Positions 1 through 4,534 of a DNA stretch of 5,043 bases are shown in pieces. Source of the DNA: an uncultured Collinsella sp. GTDB lineage: Bacteria; Actinomycetota; Coriobacteriia; Coriobacteriales; Coriobacteriaceae. The notes under the pieces were generated by a model. That model did not search any database and was not told where the DNA came from. It saw only the letters and a list, made by a program, of their open reading frames with translations. The stretch spans positions 1 to 5,043 of the forward strand of contig UQNC01000076.1 in the NCBI GenBank assembly GCA_900542175.1. The letters are read 5' to 3'. Within the stretch, counting starts at the first letter, position 1. Every line of letters starts with the position of its first letter. The position numbers and the translations under genes were made by a program.

Positions 1-87
1 GCGGGCGTGGCGGAATTGGCAGACGCGTACGGTTCAGGTCCGTATGGGGGCAACCCCATGAAGGTTCAAGTCCTTTCGCCCGCACCA
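1..87 (+). tRNA. tRNA-Leu, anticodon CAG
   Basis: A complete class II tRNA can be folded by eye. The acceptor strands are 1-7 and 77-83 (GCGGGCG/CGCCCGC), the D-arm starts at 10, and the anticodon stem is TACGG (28-32) with CCGTA (40-44). The loop TTCAGGT puts anticodon CAG at 35-37. A long variable arm (45-58, TGGGG-GCAA-CCCCA) marks the leucine/serine class. The T-arm is 60-76, the discriminator base is A84 and CCA is encoded at 85-87. The CAG anticodon reads CUG leucine codons. The promoter lies outside the window. The last 18 nt are duplicated downstream at 259-276. Confidence 0.97.
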
Positions 88-129
88 TTGATTGAAAGAG
101 CTCCCAGCAATGGGGGCTTTTTTGTTATG
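70..129 (+). repeat. Direct repeat copy 1: tRNA-Leu 3' end plus terminator
   Basis: This 60-bp segment recurs at 259-317 as 59 bp. The only differences are one G/A substitution and one T gained or lost in the terminator T run. It starts in the T-loop of tRNA-Leu, takes in the 3' T-stem and acceptor strands and CCA, and continues through the rho-independent terminator. Identity stops abruptly at base 69, where the intact tRNA continues but the second copy does not. A duplication with a border in the T-loop is what integration at, or excision from, a tRNA 3' end leaves. A local tandem duplication would look the same. Confidence 0.9.
99..124 (+). terminator. Rho-independent terminator of tRNA-Leu
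   Basis: The stem is AGCTCCC (99-105) with GGGGGCT (112-118), including one T-G wobble, around the 6-nt loop AGCAAT. A T run follows at 118-123. It starts 12 nt after the tRNA CCA, so it most likely ends the tRNA-Leu primary transcript. A cleaner copy of the same terminator lies at 288-311. Confidence 0.85.
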
Positions 130-258
130 GGCCCACCGCGGGGACTTGAACTTGTGAAGGAGCGAGCGTCAAGAAAACGCGGAGCGTTTTTAGCGAGCTG
201 GCGAGTCCGCCGGCAGGCGGGCGAAGCCGGTGCGGATCCGCGAAGCGGATACGCGGAC
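130..258. repeat. Hairpin-rich noncoding insert between duplicated tRNA 3' ends
   Basis: There is no credible gene here; the open frames crossing it are compositional shadows. Several small hairpins are visible. One is AAAACGC-gga-GCGTTTT (174-190). Another has a two-part stem, CTGGC (198-202) with GCCGG (226-230) enclosing CCGCC-ggca-GGCGG (207-220). A third is ATCCGC-gaa-GCGGAT (236-250). The ends can close: GGGGAC (140-145) can pair with GTCCTT (259-264) in the second repeat copy, giving a multibranched fold. Bases 142-151 (GGACTTGAAC) are an exact reverse complement of the T-arm of the neighbouring tRNA-Leu (64-73). The element carries no protein, so it may be a mobile or dispersed structured repeat (MITE/REP-like), or a remnant excised down to its ends. 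Orientation is unknown. Confidence 0.55.
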
Positions 259-317
259 GTCCTTTCGCCCGCACCATTGATTGAAAGAGCTCCCAGCAAT
301 GGGAGCTTTTTGTTATG
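259..317 (+). repeat. Direct repeat copy 2: tRNA-Leu 3' fragment plus terminator
   Basis: This is the second copy of 70-129. Bases 259-276 equal the final 18 nt of tRNA-Leu including CCA, but the sequence before 259 bears no resemblance to the rest of a tRNA, so this is a fragment and not a functional gene. The two copies start 189 bp apart. The terminator in this copy is perfectly paired, which could make it the ancestral version. Confidence 0.9.
288..312 (+). terminator. Second copy of the tRNA-Leu terminator
   Basis: The perfect 7-bp stem is AGCTCCC (288-294) with GGGAGCT (301-307), around loop AGCAAT, followed by T at 307-311. It would stop any read-through from tRNA-Leu and the structured insert before the next gene at 375. 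Confidence 0.8.
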
Positions 318-374
318 CACGATCTCCTTGGACGGGTATCCTAATGGCAACGTGTGCCTATCAGAGGAGAGACC

Positions 375-1313
375 ATGCTGTTTTCCGGTATCATCGCCGC
401 CCTTACCAGCCTTTTGATTCCCATCATCATCCTGTTGCTGCTGCTCCCCAACGCCTGCTACGTCGTTGAGCAGCAGCACGCTGTGATCATCGAGCGCTTG
501 GGTAAGTTCAATCGTATCGTCAACGCGGGCTTCCACGTGAAGGTGCCCGTGATCGACCGCAAGGCCGCCACGGTGAGCCTGCGCACCATGAAAAACGGTT
601 TTGGCATCGACGTTAAGACTCAGGACAACGTGACCATCGGCCTTGAGGTCTCCGCTCAGTACCACGTGAGCTATGACATGGGCGCCGGCCCGGCAGATTC
701 GGGCATCTACAAGAGCTACTACATGCTGCAGGAGCCCGTCGACCAGATGCGCGACTTCATCACCGACGCCCTGCGCTCCTCCATCCCCGTCTACACACTC
801 GATGAGGTCTTTGCCAAGAAGGATGACATCGCCAAGGATGTCAACGCTACCGTTTCCGAGCAGATGGCCGCCTACGGCTTCACCCTCGTGTCGACGCTCA
901 TCACCAAAATCGCACTGCCGACCGAGGTTGAGAACTCCATGAACGACATCAACGCTGCCCAGCGCAAGCGCGCTGCCGCGCAGGAGCTCGCCGAGGCCGA
1001 CCGCATCAAGCGCGTCACCGAGGCGACCGCCGAGGCCGAGGCTATGGAAAAGGCGGGCGAGGGCATCGCCAACCAGCGCAAGGCCATCGCGCTGGGTATC
1101 AAAGATTCGCTCGAGATCATCCAGGAGACGGGTGTCGGCAATGACGAGGCCAACCAACTGTTCATGTTTACGCAGTGGTCCGAGATGATGACGGAGTTCG
1201 CTCGCACGGGTAAAACCTCGACGGTCGTGCTGCCGAGCGACTTTTCGCAGTCGGCCTCGATGTTCGAGCAGATGCTGGCCGCCGGCAAAGTTCAAAACGA
1301 TTCGAAGGGGTAG
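375..1313 (+). CDS. SPFH/band-7 domain membrane protein (HIR/stomatin-like)
   Basis: The product has 312 residues. An N-terminal hydrophobic segment (about 5-25, rich in I and L) anchors it to the cytoplasmic membrane. A band-7 domain follows (about 27-190), recognisable from VVEQQHAVIIERLGKFNRIV, then GFHVKVPVIDRK and the TQDNVTIGLEVSAQYHV strand region. An Ala/Glu-rich helix (about 190-245, INAAQRKRAAAQELAEADRI and following) is the usual SPFH coiled coil. The arrangement resembles stomatin/prohibitin relatives and plant hypersensitive-induced-reaction proteins, which oligomerise into membrane microdomain scaffolds. The exact role here is unknown. The start is ATG 375 because AGAGGAGA (363-370) sits just upstream; a GTG at 354 in the same frame has no such site. 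A weak -10 (TATCCT, 337-342) may drive it. It is followed six bases later by rlmH, so the two are probably cotranscribed. No NfeD-type partner gene is adjacent. Confidence 0.9.
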   Translation: MLFSGIIAALTSLLIPIIILLLLLPNACYVVEQQHAVIIERLGKFNRIVNAGFHVKVPVIDRKAATVSLRTMKNGFGIDVKTQDNVTIGLEVSAQYHVSYDMGAGPADSGIYKSYYMLQEPVDQMRDFITDALRSSIPVYTLDEVFAKKDDIAKDVNATVSEQMAAYGFTLVSTLITKIALPTEVENSMNDINAAQRKRAAAQELAEADRIKRVTEATAEAEAMEKAGEGIANQRKAIALGIKDSLEIIQETGVGNDEANQLFMFTQWSEMMTEFARTGKTSTVVLPSDFSQSASMFEQMLAAGKVQNDSKG

Positions 1314-1319
1314 ACGCGC

Positions 1320-1790
1320 GTGAAATACACCGTCGTTTGCGTCGGTAAGCTCAAGGAGCGCTTTTGGAAGGACGCGTGCGCTGAGTACACCAAGCGCCTA
1401 GGTGCCTATGCCAAGGTGGATATCCGCGAGGTGGCCGATATCGACCCGGCTAAGGCGGGCGGCGTGGATGCCGCGCGCGACAAGGAGGGGGCGGCGATTC
1501 TTGCCGCCTTGCCATCTCGAGCGCATGTGATCCTGCTGGCTATCGAGGGCAAGGAGCGCTCGAGCGAGGAGTTTTCGGCGAGGCTCGACGATCTTATGCT
1601 GCGAGGCAGCAGCGACATTGCCTTTGTAATCGGCGGTTCGGACGGCGTGAGCGATGACGTGCGCGCACGAGCCGACGAGATGCTCAGCTTTGGACGCATT
1701 ACCTTGCCGCATAACCTGGCGCGTGTGGTGCTGCTGGAGCAGATTTACCGTGCCTGCAAGATCAGTCGTGGCGAGCCGTATCACAAATAG
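1320..1790 (+). CDS. rlmH: 23S rRNA (pseudouridine-1915-N3)-methyltransferase RlmH
   Basis: This 156-residue SPOUT-family methyltransferase matches the usual RlmH length. It uses S-adenosylmethionine to methylate N3 of pseudouridine 1915 in helix 69 of 23S rRNA, acting on assembled 70S ribosomes. Family signatures are in order: the N-terminal VVCVGKLKERFWKDACAEY, LLAIEGKERSSEEF (72-85), the cofactor-loop segment FVIGGSDGVSDDV (102-114), and the C-terminal knot ITLPHNLARVVLLEQIYRA (127-145) ending in GEPYHK (151-156). The start is GTG 1320. Its ribosome binding site GAAGGGG (1304-1310) lies in the final codons of the SPFH gene, which points to translational coupling. The stop is TAG. The gene is complete with no sign of damage. 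Confidence 0.97.
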   Translation: MKYTVVCVGKLKERFWKDACAEYTKRLGAYAKVDIREVADIDPAKAGGVDAARDKEGAAILAALPSRAHVILLAIEGKERSSEEFSARLDDLMLRGSSDIAFVIGGSDGVSDDVRARADEMLSFGRITLPHNLARVVLLEQIYRACKISRGEPYHK

Positions 1791-1863
1791 GTCGGCAATA
1801 CGAAACAATGGCGTGGGACAATACCTTTCGTTTTGAGGAATGTGTCTGAAAGGACTATGCGAT

Positions 1864-2634
1864 ATGAAGATTGGATTTGTCGGTTTTGGCAATATGGCGA
1901 GCGCTATGGCCGATGGCTGGATCGCTGCCGGTGTAGCTGCGAGCGACATGTGCGCCTGCGCGGGTCGCTACGACGCACTGGTTGAGCGCTGCGAGGCGCG
2001 CGGCATGGTCGCCTGCCACGATGCCGCCGAGGTTGTCGCCGCATCCGATATCGTGGTCGCTGCGGTCAAACCGTACATGATCGAGAAGGTATTCGCCCCG
2101 CTCAAGGATGCTCTTGCCAAAAAGGTCGTTCTGTCGGTTGCCTGGACCTGGGACAGTGCCAAGTGGGAGCAGGTCCTGCCGGGCGTCGCGCATATCTCGA
2201 CGGTGCCCAACACGCCGGTTTCGGTGGGCGAGGGCGTCATCGCCTGCGAGAAGGCTTCGACGCTTAACGACGAGCAGCGTGCTGTGGTGCTCGACCTGCT
2301 CGGTAAGCTTGGCGCTGTCGTCGAGCTCGACACAAGCCTGCTGTTTGTGGGCGGCACGGTGGGTGGTTGCGCTCCGGCGTTTGTCGCCATGGCAATCGAG
2401 GCCCTGGGCGATGCGGCGGTCAAGCACGGTATCCCGCGTGCGGATGCTTATCGCATTGTGAGCCAGATGGTGCTGGGTACGGCAAAGCTGCAGCTTGCAA
2501 CTGGCCAGCATCCTGCGGCGATGAAGGATGCCGTATGCTCGCCCGGTGGTGCCACCATCAAGGGCGTCGTTGCGCTCGAGGACGCCGGCATGCGCAGCGC
2601 CCTGGTCAAGGCAATCGACGCAACCCTCCAGTAA
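1864..2634 (+). CDS. proC: Pyrroline-5-carboxylate reductase (ProC family)
   Basis: The product has 256 residues and is cytosolic. The family reduces 1-pyrroline-5-carboxylate to L-proline with NAD(P)H, the last step of proline synthesis. The N-terminal Rossmann motif MKIGFVGFGNMASAM (1-15) is followed by AAVKP (66-70) and VPNTPVSVGEGV (114-125). The C-terminal dimerisation domain carries KDAVCSPGGATIKGVVALED (221-240), which fits the P5CR signature including the G-x-T. Two places are less typical: GGCAPAF (167-173) where GSGPAY is usual, and SVAWTWDSAKWEQVL (91-105) where a SIAAGI-like stretch is common. ATG 1864 is preferred because GAAAGGA (1848-1854) is at good spacing; the in-frame ATG at 1840 would add eight unconserved residues. 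It is 73 bp after rlmH, so it may share that transcript. Its TAA stop lies inside a direct repeat. Confidence 0.92.
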   Translation: MKIGFVGFGNMASAMADGWIAAGVAASDMCACAGRYDALVERCEARGMVACHDAAEVVAASDIVVAAVKPYMIEKVFAPLKDALAKKVVLSVAWTWDSAKWEQVLPGVAHISTVPNTPVSVGEGVIACEKASTLNDEQRAVVLDLLGKLGAVVELDTSLLFVGGTVGGCAPAFVAMAIEALGDAAVKHGIPRADAYRIVSQMVLGTAKLQLATGQHPAAMKDAVCSPGGATIKGVVALEDAGMRSALVKAIDATLQ

Positions 2635-2646
2635 AACCGACCAAAA
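2632..2646 (+). repeat. 15-bp direct repeat, copy 1 (overlaps proC stop)
   Basis: TAAAACCGACCAAAA occurs here and again at 2755-2769, 123 bp apart. Both copies are preceded by CCAG, with one extra A in the second. The copy supplies the TAA stop of proC. The two copies bracket the perfect stem-loop at 2701-2741 and overlap the outer ends of the inverted repeat. Confidence 0.85.
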
Positions 2647-2666
2647 AAGGGACAGGTTTATGTTGG
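2641..2666 (+). repeat. Left arm of REP/MITE-like inverted repeat
   Basis: This 26-bp arm, containing the core AAGGGACAGGTTTAT, is the reverse complement of 2764-2788 apart from one extra A and one substitution. From memory, GGGACAGGTTTAT-type cores occur in dispersed palindromes associated with REP/RAYT (TnpA-REP) elements in other bacteria; this assignment is inference. A small hairpin, GCAGG-ttttt-CCTGC (2666-2680), lies just inside the arm. Confidence 0.8.
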
Positions 2667-2700
2667 CAGGTTTTTCCTGCGGTTTTGTCCTTTTAGCGAA

Positions 2701-2741
2701 AAGTGCCCCGCAACTGGCTCAATTCCAGTTGCGGGGCACTT
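2701..2741. terminator. Perfect 17-bp stem-loop, probable bidirectional terminator
   Basis: AAGTGCCCCGCAACTGG (2701-2717) pairs perfectly with 2725-2741 around the 7-nt loop CTCAATT. On the minus strand the stem runs straight into TTTT, so the T tract favours ending the leftward small gene (2793-2966). On the plus strand the downstream T content is weaker (TTGCGTTTG), but it still lies in the right place to end proC transcription. It is also the centre of the larger nested repeat at 2632-2788. Confidence 0.75.
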
Positions 2742-2754
2742 GCGTTTGCCCAGA

Positions 2755-2769
2755 TAAAACCGACCAAAA
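2755..2769 (+). repeat. 15-bp direct repeat, copy 2
   Basis: This is identical to 2632-2646 (TAAAACCGACCAAAA). It overlaps the start of the right inverted-repeat arm at 2764. The direct-repeat pair could be a target-site duplication or part of the element itself; the sequence alone does not decide. Confidence 0.85.
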
Positions 2770-2788
2770 TAAACCTGTCCCTTTTTGG
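2764..2788 (-). repeat. Right arm of REP/MITE-like inverted repeat
   Basis: This 25-bp arm is the near-perfect reverse complement of 2641-2666. It ends five bases before the stop codon of the leftward small gene, so the element fills essentially the whole gap between the two convergent genes. Confidence 0.8.
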
Positions 2789-2792
2789 CAGG

Positions 2793-2966
2793 TTAGTCCC
2801 AGAAGCTGTCTTCTTCGTCCTCGGACTTGGGGCCGCGGTCGACATACATCTTATGGGTGCGCTTCTCCATTACAAAGGCAATAATCGCAAACAGCAGGAT
2901 GCCGCCGGCGAAAAGGATGGCAAAACCGGTGCGGGTGCCAAACAAAAAGGAAAAAACTGCGTCCAT
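2793..2966 (-). CDS. Small single-span membrane protein, 57 residues
   Basis: On the minus strand ATG (2966-2964) opens a 57-codon frame ending in TAA (2795-2793). The product starts MDAVFSFLFGTRTGFAIL. It has one clear membrane helix (about 13-32, rich in F, I, L, A and G), then a basic juxtamembrane stretch (MEKRTHKMYVDRGPK) and an acidic tail ending EDEEDSFWD. That charge pattern predicts an outside N-terminus and a cytoplasmic tail, though topology is inferred. A good ribosome binding site (AAGAAGG, complement of 2973-2979) sits six bases upstream, and codon use matches the flanking genes. I do not recognise a function. It may belong to a small uncharacterised family found in Coriobacteriia, which I cannot confirm. 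It is divergent from serS and convergent with proC. The overlapping frames on the plus strand lack these signals. Confidence 0.8.
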   Translation of the reverse strand: MDAVFSFLFGTRTGFAILFAGGILLFAIIAFVMEKRTHKMYVDRGPKSEDEEDSFWD

Positions 2967-2990
2967 TGGGTGCCTTCTTGCGTAGTTGAG

Positions 2991-3020
2991 TTGGGTCGTA
3001 AACGCTCATAAGTATATACT
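2991..3020 (+). promoter_or_regulatory. Candidate serS promoter
   Basis: TTGGGT (2991-2996) and TATACT (3015-3020) are separated by 18 bp, a plausible sigma-70-type pair. This predicts a leader of about 50 nt for serS. The -10 is part of the 12-bp palindrome AAGTATATACTT (3010-3021). The predicted leader contains another perfect palindrome, AGGTTGCAACCT (3037-3048). No T-box architecture fits in so short a leader. Confidence 0.45.
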
Positions 3021-3037
3021 TGCCCATACATGTACAA
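3011..3037 (-). promoter_or_regulatory. Candidate promoter of the small membrane gene
   Basis: Read on the minus strand, TATACT (3016-3011) is an excellent -10. TTGTAC (3037-3032) is the best -35, but the spacer is only 15 bp, so the -35 is uncertain. The -10 overlaps the serS -10 on the other strand because both fall in one palindrome. The predicted leader is about 38 nt. Confidence 0.4.
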
Positions 3038-3077
3038 GGTTGCAACCTAAATGGAATGTATATCGCCGGAGGATCTA

Positions 3078-4361
3078 ATGCTTGATATCAAGTTTGTTCG
3101 CGAGAACCCCGATGCCATCGATGTCGCCATGGCTAACCGCCAGACGTCTTGGGATCGCGAGAAGTTCTTTGAGCTCGACGACGAGCGTCGTGCCGTCATC
3201 ACCGAGGTCGAGGAACTTCAAGCCACGCGCAATGCCGAGTCCAAGAAGATCGGCGCCCTGATGAAGGAGGGCAAGAAGGACGAGGCCGAGGCCGCCAAAG
3301 AGGCCGTGCGCGCCGTCAACGAGAAGATTGACGGTCTGGCCGAGCGCCGCACCGCCCTCGAGCAGGAGCAGTACGACTTCATGGCTCACCTGCCCAACAT
3401 TCCCTGCGAGGCCACGCCGTACGGCAAGGACGAGGACGAGAACATCGAGCGCCGTCGTTGGGGCACCCCGCGCGAGTTCGACTTCGACTTTAAGCCGCAC
3501 TGGGATCTGGGCACCGACCTCGACATCCTTGACTTCGAGCGCGGCAACAAGCTCTCCGGCAGCCGCTTCACCGTTCTCGGTGGCGCCGGCGCCCGTCTTG
3601 AGCGCGCCCTCATCAACTTCTTCCTCGATACGCACACCAGCCGTGGTTTTAAGGAGTGGTGGCCGCCCATCGTCGTCAAGCGTCAGACCATGTTCGGCAC
3701 GGGCCAGCTGCCCAAGTTCGAGGACGACGCCTATCACGTCTCGGGCGACAACTTCCTGATCCCCACCGCCGAGGTCGTGCTCACCAACCTGCACGCCGGT
3801 GAGGTCCTCGACGCCGACACCCTGCCGCGCCGCTACACCGCCTTCACCCCCTGCTTCCGCGAGGAGGCCGGTTCCGCCGGTCGCGATACCCGTGGCATCA
3901 TCCGTCAGCACGAGTTCGACAAGGTCGAGATGGTCAAGTTCGCTAAGCCGGAGGAGTCCGACGAGGAGCTCGAGAGCATGACCGCCGAGGCCGAGTACCT
4001 GCTGCAGCAGCTGGGCCTTCCGTATCGCGTGATTAGCCTGTGCACCGGCGACTTGGGCTTCTCTGCCCGTCAGACCTACGACATCGAGGTCTGGCTGCCG
4101 AGCTACAACGCCTACAAGGAGATCAGCTCCTGCTCCAACTGCGGTGACTTCCAGGCTCGCCGCGCCAACATCAAGTATCGCGACCCCGAGAACTTCAAGG
4201 GTTCGCGCTATCTGCACACCCTCAACGGTTCCGGCCTGCCGGCTGGCCGTACCATGGCTGCCATTCTGGAGAACTACCAGAACGCCGACGGCACCATCAC
4301 GATCCCCGAGGTCCTGCGTCCCTACATGGGCGGCCTCGAGAAGATCGAGCCGGTCGCGTAA
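3078..4361 (+). CDS. serS: Seryl-tRNA synthetase
   Basis: This 427-residue cytosolic class II synthetase charges tRNA-Ser (and tRNA-Sec where present) with serine, using ATP. Residues 1-105 form the N-terminal domain: MLDIKFVRENPDAI, then a charged Lys/Glu helical stretch (about 30-100) that makes the long antiparallel coiled coil gripping the tRNA-Ser variable arm. In the catalytic core, the serine-binding TAE motif is at 230-232 (IPTAEVVLTN), motif 2 spans FREEAGSAGRDTRGIIRQHEF (260-280), and SCSNCGDFQARR lies at 351-362. Motif 3 is GSGLPAGRTMAAILENYQ (384-401), with the conserved arginine at 391. Length is normal and no key residue is missing. ATG 3078 is chosen because GGAGGA (3068-3073) sits just upstream; the ATG at 3051 would add nine residues and lacks a site. 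It appears to be transcribed alone, with its own promoter and terminator. Confidence 0.98.
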   Translation: MLDIKFVRENPDAIDVAMANRQTSWDREKFFELDDERRAVITEVEELQATRNAESKKIGALMKEGKKDEAEAAKEAVRAVNEKIDGLAERRTALEQEQYDFMAHLPNIPCEATPYGKDEDENIERRRWGTPREFDFDFKPHWDLGTDLDILDFERGNKLSGSRFTVLGGAGARLERALINFFLDTHTSRGFKEWWPPIVVKRQTMFGTGQLPKFEDDAYHVSGDNFLIPTAEVVLTNLHAGEVLDADTLPRRYTAFTPCFREEAGSAGRDTRGIIRQHEFDKVEMVKFAKPEESDEELESMTAEAEYLLQQLGLPYRVISLCTGDLGFSARQTYDIEVWLPSYNAYKEISSCSNCGDFQARRANIKYRDPENFKGSRYLHTLNGSGLPAGRTMAAILENYQNADGTITIPEVLRPYMGGLEKIEPVA

Positions 4362-4384
4362 CTTGGCTGCATAGGCGATATGCA

Positions 4385-4412
4385 AGGGCGCTCCTTCGGG
4401 GGCGCCCTATTT
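4385..4412 (+). terminator. serS rho-independent terminator
   Basis: The 10-bp stem AGGGCGCTCC (4385-4394) with GGGGCGCCCT (4399-4408), one T-G wobble, is capped by the very stable TTCG tetraloop. It is followed by ATTT. The T tract is short, but the stem is strong and starts 24 bp after the serS stop. Confidence 0.8.
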
Positions 4413-4461
4413 CGTGCGCAGGTCCATACCATGCCGTGCGGACAGCTCAATAGAAAACACA

Positions 4462-4475
4462 CGAACAACTGTTCT
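4462..4475 (+). promoter_or_regulatory. LexA (SOS) box candidate
   Basis: CGAAC-AACT-GTTCT matches the Gram-positive/actinobacterial LexA consensus CGAAC-N4-GTTCG at nine of ten half-site positions. It overlaps the region expected for the -35 of the gene at 4535. It also abuts a second palindrome, CTGTATACAG (4474-4483). A single site in the right place suggests, but does not prove, LexA repression. Confidence 0.45.
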
Positions 4476-4501
4476 GTATACAGCAATCTACCTGCTATGC
4501 T
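4472..4501 (+). promoter_or_regulatory. Candidate extended -10 promoter of the unknown gene
   Basis: TGCTATGCT (4493-4501) is an extended -10 (TG-n-TATGCT). The -35 is poor; TTCTGT (4472-4477) is at 18-bp spacing and overlaps the LexA-like box. This predicts a start near 4508 and a leader of about 27 nt. The rest of 4409-4461 shows nothing I can name. Confidence 0.4.
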
Positions 4502-4534
4502 TTTGCTAAATAAGAGCGAGAGAAAGGGGACGCG

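Noticed and set aside
259..276. A second tRNA-Leu gene
   Set aside because: Only the last 18 nt match tRNA-Leu. The upstream sequence cannot provide the 5' acceptor strand, D-arm or anticodon arm.
70..317. CRISPR-like repeat pair
   Set aside because: There are only two copies, 189 bp apart, and they contain a tRNA 3' end and terminator. There is no spacer periodicity and no cas gene.
7..417. A 136-codon frame starting inside tRNA-Leu
   Set aside because: It reads through the tRNA, terminators and the repeat, and its internal peptide repeat comes from the DNA duplication. The region is noncoding.
66..1295. A 409-codon open frame on the minus strand
   Set aside because: It runs antisense through the SPFH gene and across the duplicated tRNA region. 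Long antisense frames are expected in GC-rich DNA, and its translation is a low-complexity His/Gly/Leu/Asp pattern with no family resemblance.
1791..1863. Separate promoter or terminator between rlmH and proC
   Set aside because: A loose ACGAAA/TTTCGT pairing (1800-1832) has a long loop and no adequate T tract, and no convincing -35/-10 pair is visible, so read-through is the simpler reading.
2851..3045. A 64-codon minus-strand frame and overlapping plus-strand frames at 2528-3011
   Set aside because: They overlap the better-supported 57-codon gene in other frames. They lack ribosome binding sites and give compositionally odd peptides.
3021..3077. T-box or other riboswitch upstream of serS
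   Set aside because: The leader is only about 50 nt, has no T-box core sequence and no terminator hairpin before the start codon.
3075..4385. A 436-codon open frame antisense to serS
   Set aside because: It is the mirror of the serS reading frame, dominated by Val, Leu, Gly and Ala, with no ribosome binding site or recognisable motif. serS on the plus strand is unmistakable.
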